From the NCBI GenBank assembly GCA_949293295.1, contig CASFCG010000023.1, positions 1 to 44,305 on the forward strand: a stretch of DNA of 44,305 nt. Reading direction: 5' to 3'. The translations under genes and the position numbers were made by a program. Shown one piece after another: positions 18,784 through 26,609 of this stretch. The stretch's first letter is position 1; each line of letters begins with the position of its first letter. The stretch is from an uncultured Cetobacterium sp. GTDB taxonomy: Bacteria > Fusobacteriota > Fusobacteriia > Fusobacteriales > Fusobacteriaceae. The notes under the pieces were generated by a model that searched no databases, was not told the origin of the DNA, and worked only from the letters and a program-made list of their open reading frames with translations.

Positions 18784-18812
18784 AGTATAACAATTTTTTA
18801 TGATAATAGCAA
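18784..18812 (-). promoter_or_regulatory. Promoter of the GATE/PHP/fabK operon
   Basis: On the minus strand, TTGCTA (18812-18807), a 17-nt spacer and TATACT (18789-18784). Confidence 0.7.
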
Positions 18813-18831
18813 GTAAATATCAAAGATAACA

Positions 18832-18868
18832 AATAAAAAGAGAGATAAGAAAAACTCTTATCATCTCT
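18832..18868 (-). terminator. Terminator after pncA
   Basis: Minus-strand arms AGAGATGATAAG and CTTATCTCT pair around AGTTTTT, with a small bulge, followed by CTTTTTATTT. The hairpin begins right at the pncA stop. Confidence 0.65.
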
Positions 18869-19457
18869 AAAAAAAATTGTGGCTTTCTACCATTTTAGCC
18901 CCTTTTATTTTCATTTCATCAATTGCTTTTTTTTCATCATCCTCATTGAGGTTTACAGCTTTGCAACAATCAATTATTACGTCAACTTCATATCCAAGAC
19001 TTAAGGCATCTAAAACAGTATATTTTACACAATAATCAGTTGCCAATCCAACAATATAAATTTTTTCAATCTTTTCATGTTCTAGATAGGTTCTTAAATC
19101 AGTTTCCATTTTTCTTTCATTGTCAAAAAAACCGCTATAGGAATCAATCTTTTCATCTGTACCTTTATATATGATTTTATCTATAGTTAAAATTAAATCA
19201 GGATGAAGTTTTGCACCATATGTATTTTGCACACAATGAGGAGGCCAGTAGCCTTCTTTGCTTTGTGAATTATTTTTAATAAAATAACTATGGTTTTCCG
19301 GATGCCAATCCATAGTGGCTATTATTTTTTTCCCCTCTGAGATAAATTTATTGATAAGTTTGTTTATAGAAGAAACAATAGTATCTGCATCTTTTATTTC
19401 CAAACTTCCATTTTTACAAAAATCTCTCTGAAGGTCAACAATAATCAGTGCTTCCAT
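18867..19457 (-). CDS. pncA: Nicotinamidase/pyrazinamidase
   Basis: 196 residues of the cysteine-hydrolase (isochorismatase-like) fold. The catalytic triad is Asp8 (LIIVDLQRDFC), Lys98 (YKGTD) and Cys143 (GLATDYCVKYT); metal ligands are in MDWHPENH and WPPHCVQ. It deamidates nicotinamide to nicotinate for NAD salvage in the cytoplasm. It follows the META lipoprotein gene by 10 nt with only a weak ribosome site, suggesting coupled translation. Confidence 0.93.
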   Translation of the reverse strand: MEALIIVDLQRDFCKNGSLEIKDADTIVSSINKLINKFISEGKKIIATMDWHPENHSYFIKNNSQSKEGYWPPHCVQNTYGAKLHPDLILTIDKIIYKGTDEKIDSYSGFFDNERKMETDLRTYLEHEKIEKIYIVGLATDYCVKYTVLDALSLGYEVDVIIDCCKAVNLNEDDEKKAIDEMKIKGAKMVESHNFF

Positions 19458-19467
19458 TTTCTATCAA

Positions 19468-19866
19468 CTATGAATTTTGCTCTACTTGAACATATTCTAA
19501 TGATTCACCATTATTAGTTTTTAATGTTAATTTTTTATTTTTAATCTCATAGTTTGTAACTGTTACTAATTTATCAAAATACTCTCTCTCTGCGTTCATT
19601 TGAGGAATTGGACCAGCCATCATAGTAGCTCCCATTTTATCAAATTTTATGTTATTTCCATCAATTGTGTATTTACCAAAGTAGTTATTTACCCCAGAAA
19701 AACCAGAATAGTTATTCTCATCAAAGCCAATCGTAATATTTTGTTTTTCGTTATTTTTAACCATTATAAATTCTTTTCCTAATAATTGATTATCTGTCTT
19801 TTCCACAGTGGAACATCCTCCTAAAACTAATGTTGTAAAAAGAACACCTAATGCAATCTTTTTCAT
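19468..19866 (-). CDS. META-domain lipoprotein (HslJ-like)
   Basis: 132 residues. A signal peptide ends in the lipobox LGGC (Cys18). The mature part shows the META fold: LLGKEFIMV, ITIGFDENNYSGFSGVNNYFGKYTI and a C-terminal strand KLTLKTNNGESLEYV. HslJ-type proteins are envelope-associated and linked to stress or antibiotic tolerance in other bacteria; the role here is unknown. AAGGAGG stands at good distance before the ATG. First gene of a two-gene unit with pncA. Confidence 0.82.
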   Translation of the reverse strand: MKKIALGVLFTTLVLGGCSTVEKTDNQLLGKEFIMVKNNEKQNITIGFDENNYSGFSGVNNYFGKYTIDGNNIKFDKMGATMMAGPIPQMNAEREYFDKLVTVTNYEIKNKKLTLKTNNGESLEYVQVEQNS

Positions 19867-19969
19867 TTTATCCTCCTTAATATTTAAAATTCATTCATAA
19901 GTGATTACTAATTAATGCATAAGTTAATATATAGGGCAAATGACAAAAACACAATTAACTCTTTTAGAA

Positions 19970-19998
19970 ATTGTATCATATAGTTGCTATATTATCAA
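19970..19998 (-). promoter_or_regulatory. Promoter of the META/pncA unit
   Basis: On the minus strand, TTGATA (19998-19993), a 17-nt spacer and TACAAT (19975-19970), with TGA just before the -10 (extended -10). It gives a leader of about 100 nt. Confidence 0.7.
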
Positions 19999-20244
19999 TA
20001 TGTTCAATGAAAATTAAGAAAATTTATTTAAATAAGTATTGACTGAGAGAAAAAATATGAATGGAAAATCATTAAGTCTAAGTAATGAGACTTAGCAAAG
20101 GTAAAGCATATTGGAGTTTTTAAGAGTAGTAATTTATAGTTGTTTTTAAGATTTTAATTTTTAATAGAAAAGGAAATTTGAAGTTATTTGAAAAAATTTA
20201 TTAATTATAAACCTAAACTGAGTATTTTTCTTTTTATTTTTTTA

Positions 20245-20253
20245 TGGTATACT
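20245..20253 (+). promoter_or_regulatory. Extended -10 promoter of gmhA
   Basis: TGG-TATACT at 20245-20253 gives an extended -10; the -35 position (20225-20230, TTTTTC) is weak. The leader would be about 65 nt. Confidence 0.55.
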
Positions 20254-20324
20254 TAACAATAGGATTATATTTAATTAAGAATTTTTAAGATACATCTTGA
20301 ATATAAATAATAGGAGGAAAAGAT

Positions 20325-20900
20325 ATGGAATTGATAAAATCATATGAAGAAACATATGGATTGTTGGAGAGATTTATACAGGATGAGAGAGAAAGAAAGG
20401 TAACTGAAAAAGTTGCAAAAGAGTTAGCAACTATATTTTTAAATGGTGGTAAAGTTTTGATATGTGGAAATGGAGGCAGTAACTGTGATGCTCTTCATTT
20501 TGCGGAGGAGTTTACAGGAAGATTTAGAGGGGATAGGAGAGCTTTACCAGCCATTGCTATTTCAGATTCTTCGCATGTAACATGTGTTGGAAATGATTAT
20601 GGTTTTGATTATATTTTTTCAAGAGGTGTTGAAGCTTTTGGGAAAACAGGTGATATGTTTATAGGGTTGTCTACAAGCGGAAATTCAGAAAATGTCATAA
20701 AAGCTGTAGAGATTGCAAAAAAAAATGGGTTAAAAACATGTGTTTTACTTGGAAAAGATGGAGGAAAATTAAAGGGAATGTGTGATTATGAGTTCATAAT
20801 TCCAGCCAAAACATCTGATAGAGTTCAGGAGATACATATGATGATACTTCATATAATCATTGAGGGTGTCGAAAGATTGATGTTCCCAGAAAATTATTAA
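20325..20900 (+). CDS. gmhA: Phosphoheptose (sedoheptulose-7-phosphate) isomerase
   Basis: 191 residues, a SIS-domain protein. Characteristic stretches are LICGNGGSNCDALHFAEEFTG, AIAISDSSHVTCVGNDYGFD, LSTSGNSENVIKA and VQEIHMMILHIIIEGVE. It converts sedoheptulose-7-phosphate to glycero-manno-heptose-7-phosphate, the first step to ADP-heptose for LPS core. This fits the heptosyltransferase-like gene at 514. AGGAGG precedes the ATG. The other ADP-heptose genes are not in the window. Confidence 0.93.
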   Translation: MELIKSYEETYGLLERFIQDERERKVTEKVAKELATIFLNGGKVLICGNGGSNCDALHFAEEFTGRFRGDRRALPAIAISDSSHVTCVGNDYGFDYIFSRGVEAFGKTGDMFIGLSTSGNSENVIKAVEIAKKNGLKTCVLLGKDGGKLKGMCDYEFIIPAKTSDRVQEIHMMILHIIIEGVERLMFPENY

Positions 20901-20946
20901 ATTATAAATTTAGGATATTGAAAAATGTTATGGAAAGGAAGAGTCT

Positions 20947-21777
20947 ATGTTAAAAAAGTTTTTTATCTATTTGATGTTAGCAGTTTCAATTTATTCAAAT
21001 CAAGTAGAAAAAACAGCTTATATTGCTACTTTTAATGTATTGAGATTAGGAAAAAATCAGAAAGATTATAAAAGATTAGCAAAAGCTATTGCACCATTTG
21101 ATATTGTAGGATTAGTAGAAGTTATGGATAGAAAAGGGCTTCATAGATTGTTATCAGAATTGCAGAAGTTCGATAAGACTAAATGGGAATATGTAATATC
21201 TCCTTATCCAGTGGGAACAGAGGAGTACAAAGAGTATTATGCTTATATATTTAAGAAAGATAGAGTTAAGCATCTGAAAGATGAAGGGTTTTATCCAGAG
21301 AAAAAAAATGAGTTTATAAGAGAGCCATATGGAGCAACTTTCAAGATAGATAATTTTGATTTTACTTTTGTTTTAATTCATTCAATATATGGGAAATCGA
21401 TAGCTCAAAGGGAAGCGGAAGCGAGAAAAATAATAGAGGTGTATAATTATTTTCAGAATCTTTCAGAAGAGGAAAATGATATTTTGATAGCAGGAGATTT
21501 TAATCTGTCTGCTACTTCGCCTGCATTCAGTAATTTATTAAAACATAAGGACCAAATTATCTATGCAGTAGACCCAAAAATTAAAACTACAATAGGAACG
21601 AAAGGTCCAGCAAATTCATACGATAATATATTTTTATCAAAATTATATACTCAGGAGTTTACAGGAGAGAGCGGAGCTTTAGATATCACTGAGGGAGATT
21701 TTATAAAGACAAGAAAAGAGGTTTCAGACCATATTCCAGTATTTATAAAAGTTAACACAGAGAAAGATGATGATTAG
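20947..21777 (+). CDS. Exported endonuclease/exonuclease/phosphatase-family protein
   Basis: 276 residues. The N-terminus (MLKKFFIYLMLAVSIYSNQ) is a probable signal peptide. The EEP/DNase I-like fold is shown by TFNVLRLGK, FDIVGLVEVMDRKGL (metal Glu), LIAGDFNLSATSP (Asp-x-Asn) and the terminal VSDHIPVFIKV (Asp-His). It may be a secreted or periplasmic nuclease or a phosphodiesterase. The end overlaps the thiamine pyrophosphokinase gene by about 8-11 nt, so the two are co-transcribed. Confidence 0.82.
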   Translation: MLKKFFIYLMLAVSIYSNQVEKTAYIATFNVLRLGKNQKDYKRLAKAIAPFDIVGLVEVMDRKGLHRLLSELQKFDKTKWEYVISPYPVGTEEYKEYYAYIFKKDRVKHLKDEGFYPEKKNEFIREPYGATFKIDNFDFTFVLIHSIYGKSIAQREAEARKIIEVYNYFQNLSEEENDILIAGDFNLSATSPAFSNLLKHKDQIIYAVDPKIKTTIGTKGPANSYDNIFLSKLYTQEFTGESGALDITEGDFIKTRKEVSDHIPVFIKVNTEKDDD

Positions 21778-22408
21778 AATGAGAGCAATTTTATTTCTAA
21801 ATGGAGAGTTTCCGAAAAAAAAAGAGTTTTATGAAGAGTTAAATATTGATGAAAATAATCTATTTTGTGCTGATGGAGGAGCTCGAAAGGCTTTGGAGTT
21901 AAATTTAGTACCTCGAGAGGTTTGGGGAGATTTTGATTCTTTGGATACAGATGAAATAGAGGAGTTAAGAAAAAAAAAGGTTGTTTTAAAAAGCTTTAAT
22001 AAAGATAAAGATTTTACAGATTCTGAGCTGTTGATTGATTATTTGGATAAGAGTAAATATACTGAAATTTTAGTTGTTGGAGGAACTGGAAAAAGGATAG
22101 ACCATTTTTTGACCAATATAAACTTAATTTTTAAATATCCACAATTAAAGTTTATAACAGAAAAAGAGACTATATTTTTTGTGAAGAAAAAAGAGGTCAT
22201 AGAGGACGAAAAAGGCTCAATAATCTCTTTTATTCCTTTTTCAGATGAAGTGATTGATTTAACATTGAAAGGTTTTAAATACTCACTGGAAAAATTTTTG
22301 CTAAAAAGGGGAGAAGCACTTTGTATGAGTAATATTTTGATTGAGGAAAGAGCTATAGTTGAATATACCTCTGGAAAGTTGCTTGGAATAATAACTCGAG
22401 ATAAATAG
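21767..22408 (+). CDS. thiN: Thiamine pyrophosphokinase
   Basis: About 213 residues. Catalytic-domain signatures are FCADGGARKALEL, VWGDFDSLD, NKDKDFTDSELLIDYL and VVGGTGKRIDHFLTNI; the C-terminal beta-domain follows. It makes thiamine pyrophosphate from thiamine and ATP. ATG codons at 21767, 21770 and 21779 are all possible; none has a strong ribosome site, and 21770 fits CAGAG best. It overlaps the end of the EEP gene. Confidence 0.9.
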   Translation: MMIRMRAILFLNGEFPKKKEFYEELNIDENNLFCADGGARKALELNLVPREVWGDFDSLDTDEIEELRKKKVVLKSFNKDKDFTDSELLIDYLDKSKYTEILVVGGTGKRIDHFLTNINLIFKYPQLKFITEKETIFFVKKKEVIEDEKGSIISFIPFSDEVIDLTLKGFKYSLEKFLLKRGEALCMSNILIEERAIVEYTSGKLLGIITRDK

Positions 22409-22415
22409 ATTAATG

Positions 22416-22467
22416 GAGGCTATAAACTTAGTAGTTTTTAGATACTAGTTTATAGCCTCTCTTTTTA
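22416..22467 (+). terminator. Terminator after thiN
   Basis: A perfect 13-bp stem, GAGGCTATAAACT (22416-22428) with AGTTTATAGCCTC (22447-22459), followed by TCTTTTT. Confidence 0.85.
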
Positions 22468-22533
22468 CAAAGATAAAAAAATTATTTAATGATTTGTTTT
22501 TTTATTTTTTCTGTTTTTAAATTTTATGGGAGG

Positions 22534-22571
22534 AAGAAAAAAAGCTAAGGAGATTTTTAATCTCTTTAGCT
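22534..22571 (-). terminator. Terminator of the outer-membrane protein gene
   Basis: Arms at 22543-22555 and 22559-22571 pair over 13 bp with one mismatch-type or G-U position. The minus strand then reads TTTTTTTTC. Well placed 43 nt after the minus-strand stop at 22614. Confidence 0.8.
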
Positions 22572-22613
22572 AATTTTAGATTTTGGAAATATTCAATTTA
22601 AAATGCATTACTT

Positions 22614-23420
22614 CTACTTAAATTTGTATTCAAAACCAACTTTGTAAATAGGTGCAAAATTGTGCTTCACATGGTTTTGTCTATCACGTTGTCTGTCTCT
22701 AAATTCTATGTGCTCTGCACCAATTCCTAGTAGTAGATTCAACTGATTTTTTTCATACTCATAAACTGTAATATTATTTAGAAACTCAATACTTCCCCAA
22801 GACCTCAATTTATCTAGATTAAAAATGGCAGCCTTAGTATTTAATTCTATTCTATATTTTGGTAAAAGTTCATAGCTTAGATTCAATCCAACTTGAGCAC
22901 TTGTCCATCTGAATTTTCTTGCACCTGATATTTTATTACTAGCTGAATATTTATATGCAAAATCAGTCATAATTATATCAAGAGTAGGAGCGACAGAAAA
23001 CTTTTCTGTTTCAAAAATTTCATAACCAAATCCTATTCTATAATTAATATACTCATGCTTAGTATCCATTGTTGTTCCCTTAGGGAAAAAGAAATTATGA
23101 GAAGTTAAGTCATATCCAATTTGATTAGAACCTTTAAAGCTTTTATATTCTAGTCCGAAATTGATAAAAAAATCCTCCCATTTTATTGTTGCTCTGAAAT
23201 CTGGATAATTTATATTATCTATTCCCAAATCTGAGAACTCTGGTTTTTCCACAGTTGTACTTCCAAATTGTCCACCTCTTGGAATTTGCACAAAACCCTC
23301 TATATTTCCAAAGTAGTGCATGTATCGGAAACTATATTCTTTTGGAGCTGTAAAAAGAGGTGCTCCATAAATAGTTTGTCCAATTAATAAACATAAAGCA
23401 ATTTTTCCAAATTTTTTCAA
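22614..23420 (-). CDS. Outer-membrane beta-barrel protein
   Basis: 268 residues starting at TTG 23420, with AAAGGAG 8 nt upstream. A signal peptide (MKKFGKIALCLLIGQTIYGA) is followed by alternating hydrophobic/polar strands rich in Tyr and Phe, for example EYINYRIGFGYEIF, TSAQVGLNLSYELL and YKVGFEYKFK, typical of an outer-membrane barrel of 8-12 strands. The last residue is Lys, with Phe penultimate, whereas many barrels end in an aromatic. No function beyond a channel or adhesin can be assigned. Confidence 0.72.
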   Translation of the reverse strand: MKKFGKIALCLLIGQTIYGAPLFTAPKEYSFRYMHYFGNIEGFVQIPRGGQFGSTTVEKPEFSDLGIDNINYPDFRATIKWEDFFINFGLEYKSFKGSNQIGYDLTSHNFFFPKGTTMDTKHEYINYRIGFGYEIFETEKFSVAPTLDIIMTDFAYKYSASNKISGARKFRWTSAQVGLNLSYELLPKYRIELNTKAAIFNLDKLRSWGSIEFLNNITVYEYEKNQLNLLLGIGAEHIEFRDRQRDRQNHVKHNFAPIYKVGFEYKFK

Positions 23421-23455
23421 TATTTTATCTCCTTTCTTTTTTGGATTTCCTCAGT

Positions 23456-23484
23456 ATGATATACTATTTTAATATCTTTGTCAA
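23456..23484 (-). promoter_or_regulatory. Promoter of the outer-membrane protein gene
   Basis: On the minus strand, TTGACA (23484-23479), a 17-nt spacer and TATCAT (23461-23456). It lies right next to the brnQ stop. Confidence 0.75.
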
Positions 23485-23485
23485 A

Positions 23486-24736
23486 CTAATTTTTATTAAA
23501 TAACTTTTCTAAAATAACTGAGACAAAAAAAGCAATTACGGTTGGTATAAGCCAACTAAACTCCGCACTACTAAAAAAAGGAATAAAATTCAAATCAATC
23601 TTTAGACCTTGTAGGATACTAAATAAAAGAGTTACCCAAACAACTATGTTGAATATAAAACGACTTTTTACACCAAAAATATTTAGAAAAATCAATACAA
23701 TAGTTAAAGGATATAGTATCACAAGAATAGGAATTGAATATTTTATCAAAGCATCCAATCCAATAATAGAGATTACTCCTGAAAATATAGATATAAAAAT
23801 AGCTAATCCTTTATAAGAGATATTTAAAAGTTTTGAAAACCAATCACTTGCAAGGGCAACCAATCCGACAGATGTAGTTAAACAAGCTACTGCAACACAG
23901 ATTCCAAAAGCCAATTTTCCTACGGAACCTAAAGTTTTTTCCGCAAGTGCCAGAGTAATTTGAGCTGTACTTAAATTTGTTTCACTACTAATCTGAGCTC
24001 CTAGATAAATCAAACTGATGTATATACAAGCAAGTCCGACTGCAGCAATGACCCCAGCATTAGCTAAATAAAATTTTTGTTTTTTACTTTCAGTAATCCC
24101 TTTTTCCTTTAATCCTTTAATAATTATAACTCCAAAAAGAACGGAAGCTAGAGCATCCATTGTTTGATAACCACTTAAAAAACCATATGAAAACGCGGAT
24201 ATTTTTAACTCTGTAGATATTGGTGTTCCAAGATTTGATACGAATCCTATAATACTGATTAAAAATAGAATTATGAGAATAATAGGAGTTAGAAATTTTC
24301 CTAATATATCAGTAATAATCGTTTTGTTAATTACCAAAAACAACGTTAATGAGAAAAAGATAATAGCTGTGATGATAGCTAAAATATTTTTATCTAACGT
24401 TGGAAAAAGTGGAAGAACCCCCATTTCAAAAGTTGTAGAACCAGTTCTAGGAATTGCTAAAAGTGGTCCAATAACTAAGATTAAGACTGTGGAATAAAGC
24501 TTATTAAAAAGTGGAGATACTTTATTTGCGAAATCGTCTAAATTTCCAATCTTTGTGAAAGCTAAAATTCCCAACAGAGGTAAACCAATACCTGTCAAGA
24601 AAAATCCGATACTTGCTGAGAACCACTGATTTCCAACTGCGACTCCTAAAGTTGGTGGAAAAATTAAATTACCTGCTCCGAAAAACATAGAGAATAGAGC
24701 AAATCCTAATATTATAATATCTTTTTTTAGTTTCAT
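23486..24736 (-). CDS. brnQ: Branched-chain amino acid:cation symporter BrnQ
   Basis: 416 residues from ATG 24736 (CAGGAGG upstream), with about twelve membrane helices. The N-terminal signature IILGFALFSMFFGAGNLIFP and GPLLAIPRTGSTTFEM, plus GYQTMDALASVLFGVIII, are typical of the LIVCS family. It imports Leu, Ile and Val with Na+ or H+. It is transcribed divergently from an aminotransferase gene, a sensible pairing for amino-acid catabolism. Confidence 0.93.
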   Translation of the reverse strand: MKLKKDIIILGFALFSMFFGAGNLIFPPTLGVAVGNQWFSASIGFFLTGIGLPLLGILAFTKIGNLDDFANKVSPLFNKLYSTVLILVIGPLLAIPRTGSTTFEMGVLPLFPTLDKNILAIITAIIFFSLTLFLVINKTIITDILGKFLTPIILIILFLISIIGFVSNLGTPISTELKISAFSYGFLSGYQTMDALASVLFGVIIIKGLKEKGITESKKQKFYLANAGVIAAVGLACIYISLIYLGAQISSETNLSTAQITLALAEKTLGSVGKLAFGICVAVACLTTSVGLVALASDWFSKLLNISYKGLAIFISIFSGVISIIGLDALIKYSIPILVILYPLTIVLIFLNIFGVKSRFIFNIVVWVTLLFSILQGLKIDLNFIPFFSSAEFSWLIPTVIAFFVSVILEKLFNKN

Positions 24737-24770
24737 AATAGTGTTCCTCCTGATTTTATTATTAGGAATA

Positions 24771-24799
24771 ATTTTAACAAAGTTATGAGAAAAAATCAA
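24771..24799 (-). promoter_or_regulatory. brnQ promoter
   Basis: On the minus strand, TTGATT (24799-24794), a 17-nt spacer and TAAAAT (24776-24771), preceded by TGT (extended -10). Confidence 0.65.
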
Positions 24800-24848
24800 G
24801 AAAAAATATTAAAAATAAAGTATATATATATTAAAAATATAGTACTTA

Positions 24849-24877
24849 TTTAAAATTAAATGATTTTGTGTTATACT
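24849..24877 (+). promoter_or_regulatory. Aminotransferase promoter
   Basis: TTTAAA (24849-24854), a 17-nt spacer and TATACT (24872-24877) with TGT before it (extended -10). Divergent from the brnQ promoter about 50 nt away. Confidence 0.6.
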
Positions 24878-24906
24878 ATGAACATCTTTAAGGGGGTGAA
24901 CTTATT

Positions 24907-26067
24907 ATGCTAAATATAAATAAAAATCTAGAAAAAATTGAAATTTCAATCATAAGGAAGATGAACCAATTTTGTTCCTCTTACCAAGGGAGAAAAAATT
25001 TAATTAATTTAACGGTTGGTGAACCAGATTTAAAGCAGCCTGAGGAGATTTTGAACGGAGTAATTGAAATAATAAAAACAAAACCTTTGGGATATCCTCC
25101 AATCGGTGGTATTTTAGAATTGAAACAAAAAATAATAGAGTTCTACAAAAATAAATATGATGTGACTCTTACAAAGGATGAGATTATAATAACTGTTGGT
25201 ACTACAGAGGGACTTTCAACAGCTTTAAAGACAGTTATTTTACCGGGAGATGAAGTTCTTTTACCACTTCCAGCGTATCCGGGATATGAACCAATAGTGA
25301 TTTTAAATGAAGGAATTCCAATTAAAATAGATACATCTGACAATAATTTTGAGTTAGATGTGGAGATGCTTAAGAGATATATAACACCAAAAACAAAAGC
25401 AATTGTGTTGAATTATCCTATAAATCCAACAGGAGGCGTAATCTCTCAAAAAAATAGAGATGATATTTTAAAATTTGCAAAAGAGAATAATATCTATATT
25501 TTGAGTGATGAGGTTTATAGTGAATTAACTTTTGACGGTAATCATGTTGGATTTCTAGATGATAGATATAGAGAAAATGTAATCGTTGTAGATGGACTTT
25601 CTAAATCACACTCTCTTACAGGATGGAGAGTTGGATATTTAATAGCTTCTGAAAAATTAACTAGAGAGATGATAAAGGTTCATCAGTATACAGTAACTGC
25701 TAGTTCAATAGTCTCTCAGTATGCGGCTCTAGTAGCTTTTAATAAGAGTATGAATACTACGGTTTTACATAGAGAGATTTATAAGAAAAGAGCTGAAATA
25801 ATATATTCTAAGCTATTGAAAAACGGAATAAAAGCATTAAAACCAAGTGGAGGAATATATATATTCTTTAGTATAAAGGAGTTTACAAATCTATCCTCTT
25901 TGGAGTTTGCTTATAAACTTTTGGATACTGAAGGGGTGGCATTAGTTCCAGGAACTGCCTTTGGAATTGAAGGATATGTGAGAATATCCCTAGTAAAAGA
26001 GATTGAGGTGTTAGAAGAGGCAATTGATAGAGTTATAGAGTTTTTAAGAACGCATTCATCTGAATAA
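24907..26067 (+). CDS. PLP-dependent aminotransferase, class I/II
   Basis: 386 residues of fold type I. The N-terminal LTVGEPDLKQPEE, then GTTEGLSTALKTV, the NPTGG motif near residue 173, LSDEVYSELTF (Asp201, Tyr204) and the PLP lysine 233 in DGLSKSHSLTGWRVGYL. It resembles the aspartate/aromatic and PatA-like group; the amino donor cannot be fixed. The divergent brnQ suggests, without proving, a role with branched-chain or aromatic amino acids. The start ATG has GGGGGTG upstream. Confidence 0.88.
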   Translation: MLNINKNLEKIEISIIRKMNQFCSSYQGRKNLINLTVGEPDLKQPEEILNGVIEIIKTKPLGYPPIGGILELKQKIIEFYKNKYDVTLTKDEIIITVGTTEGLSTALKTVILPGDEVLLPLPAYPGYEPIVILNEGIPIKIDTSDNNFELDVEMLKRYITPKTKAIVLNYPINPTGGVISQKNRDDILKFAKENNIYILSDEVYSELTFDGNHVGFLDDRYRENVIVVDGLSKSHSLTGWRVGYLIASEKLTREMIKVHQYTVTASSIVSQYAALVAFNKSMNTTVLHREIYKKRAEIIYSKLLKNGIKALKPSGGIYIFFSIKEFTNLSSLEFAYKLLDTEGVALVPGTAFGIEGYVRISLVKEIEVLEEAIDRVIEFLRTHSSE

Positions 26068-26230
26068 AATCATTATATCGAAGTTAAAGAAAGTAAATAT
26101 CAGCGTTGTTGAGAGATAATTTGGAAGTATTAAAAGTAGTAGATAAGTTGTGAAGTCATTAGATGAGACAGTTGATTTCTGAAAAAAACTCAAATTATTA
26201 CAAAATAATTTTAACCTGACGGACAAGAAG

Positions 26231-26253
26231 TCGCCTACCTCTATAGGTGGCGA
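26231..26253 (+). mobile_element. IS605-type right-end / omega-RNA-like hairpin
   Basis: CGCC-T-ACCT and AGGT-GGCG form a stem with one bulged T around CTAT, flanked by AAGAAGT and AGATGAATTGCCC. I recognise this as resembling the conserved 3'-end hairpin of TnpB elements (omega RNA scaffold). It lies upstream, not downstream, of the remaining tnpB fragment. Confidence 0.5.
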
Positions 26254-26331
26254 GATGAATTGCCCTATTGTTTTTTGGAAAACAAAGTTATATACTATAA
26301 TTAGTAGATATATAAAATAGGGGATAGATTA

Positions 26332-26530
26332 ATAAAACGACTAAAAGCATATAAATTTAGAATTTATCCAAATGAAGAACAAAAGATATTTTTTAGTAAA
26401 ACTTTTGCTTATGTTCGTCTTGCTTACAATCTTATTTAAAGCAGATGAAGAAAGCAAAGGAAAGATAAAATATGCAACTCCTGCAAAACATAAAAAAGAG
26501 TATGAATTTCTAAAAGAAGTTGATAGATAG
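26332..26530 (+). pseudogene. tnpB (IS200/IS605 family) N-terminal remnant
   Basis: The translation from 26332 reads IKRLKAYKFRIYPNEEQKIF and then FFSKTFAYVRLAYN, the unmistakable TnpB N-terminus, to TAA at 26437. After a +1 shift the next part, TPAKHKKEYEFLKEVDR, matches the following TnpB segment and then stops at 26528-26530. The expected start ATG is replaced by TTA, and the RuvC and zinc-finger parts are missing. It is a dead fragment. Confidence 0.85.
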
Positions 26531-26571
26531 TAGAGGTATCCGAAGAGTAAATATGTATCTTTTTACAGTAA

Positions 26572-26606
26572 AAAAGAGCTGAGTAAAACTATTACTCAGC
26601 TTTTTA
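26572..26606. terminator. Bidirectional terminator
   Basis: AGCTGAGTAA (26577-26586) pairs with TTACTCAGCT (26592-26601), with T-runs on either side for both strands. It ends the minus-strand carrier operon (stop at 26610). Confidence 0.8.
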
Positions 26607-26609
26607 TAT

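Larger units (their letters stand above)
19867..20324. other. Divergent intergenic region between META lipoprotein and gmhA
   Basis: 458 nt without a gene. It contains a minus-strand promoter at 19970-19998 and a plus-strand promoter near 20248. A short inverted repeat (TAAGTCT/AGACTTA, about 20072-20094) lies in the middle; nothing else is interpretable. Confidence 0.6.
26068..26609. other. Intergenic stretch with IS200/IS605-type debris
   Basis: 542 nt with no intact gene. It carries a hairpin typical of the 3' end of TnpB elements (26231-26253), the broken start of a tnpB gene (26332-26530) and the bidirectional terminator at 26572-26606. The first 150 nt show nothing I can interpret. Confidence 0.65.

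Noticed and set aside
20057-20098. Short frame MNGKSLSLSNET in the gmhA upstream region
   Set aside because: Twelve codons with only a weak GAGAG site; no link to a terminator or other structure.
24737-24906. T-box or leucine-responsive leader before brnQ
   Set aside because: No T-box sequence or specifier loop; only a simple promoter and ribosome site are visible.
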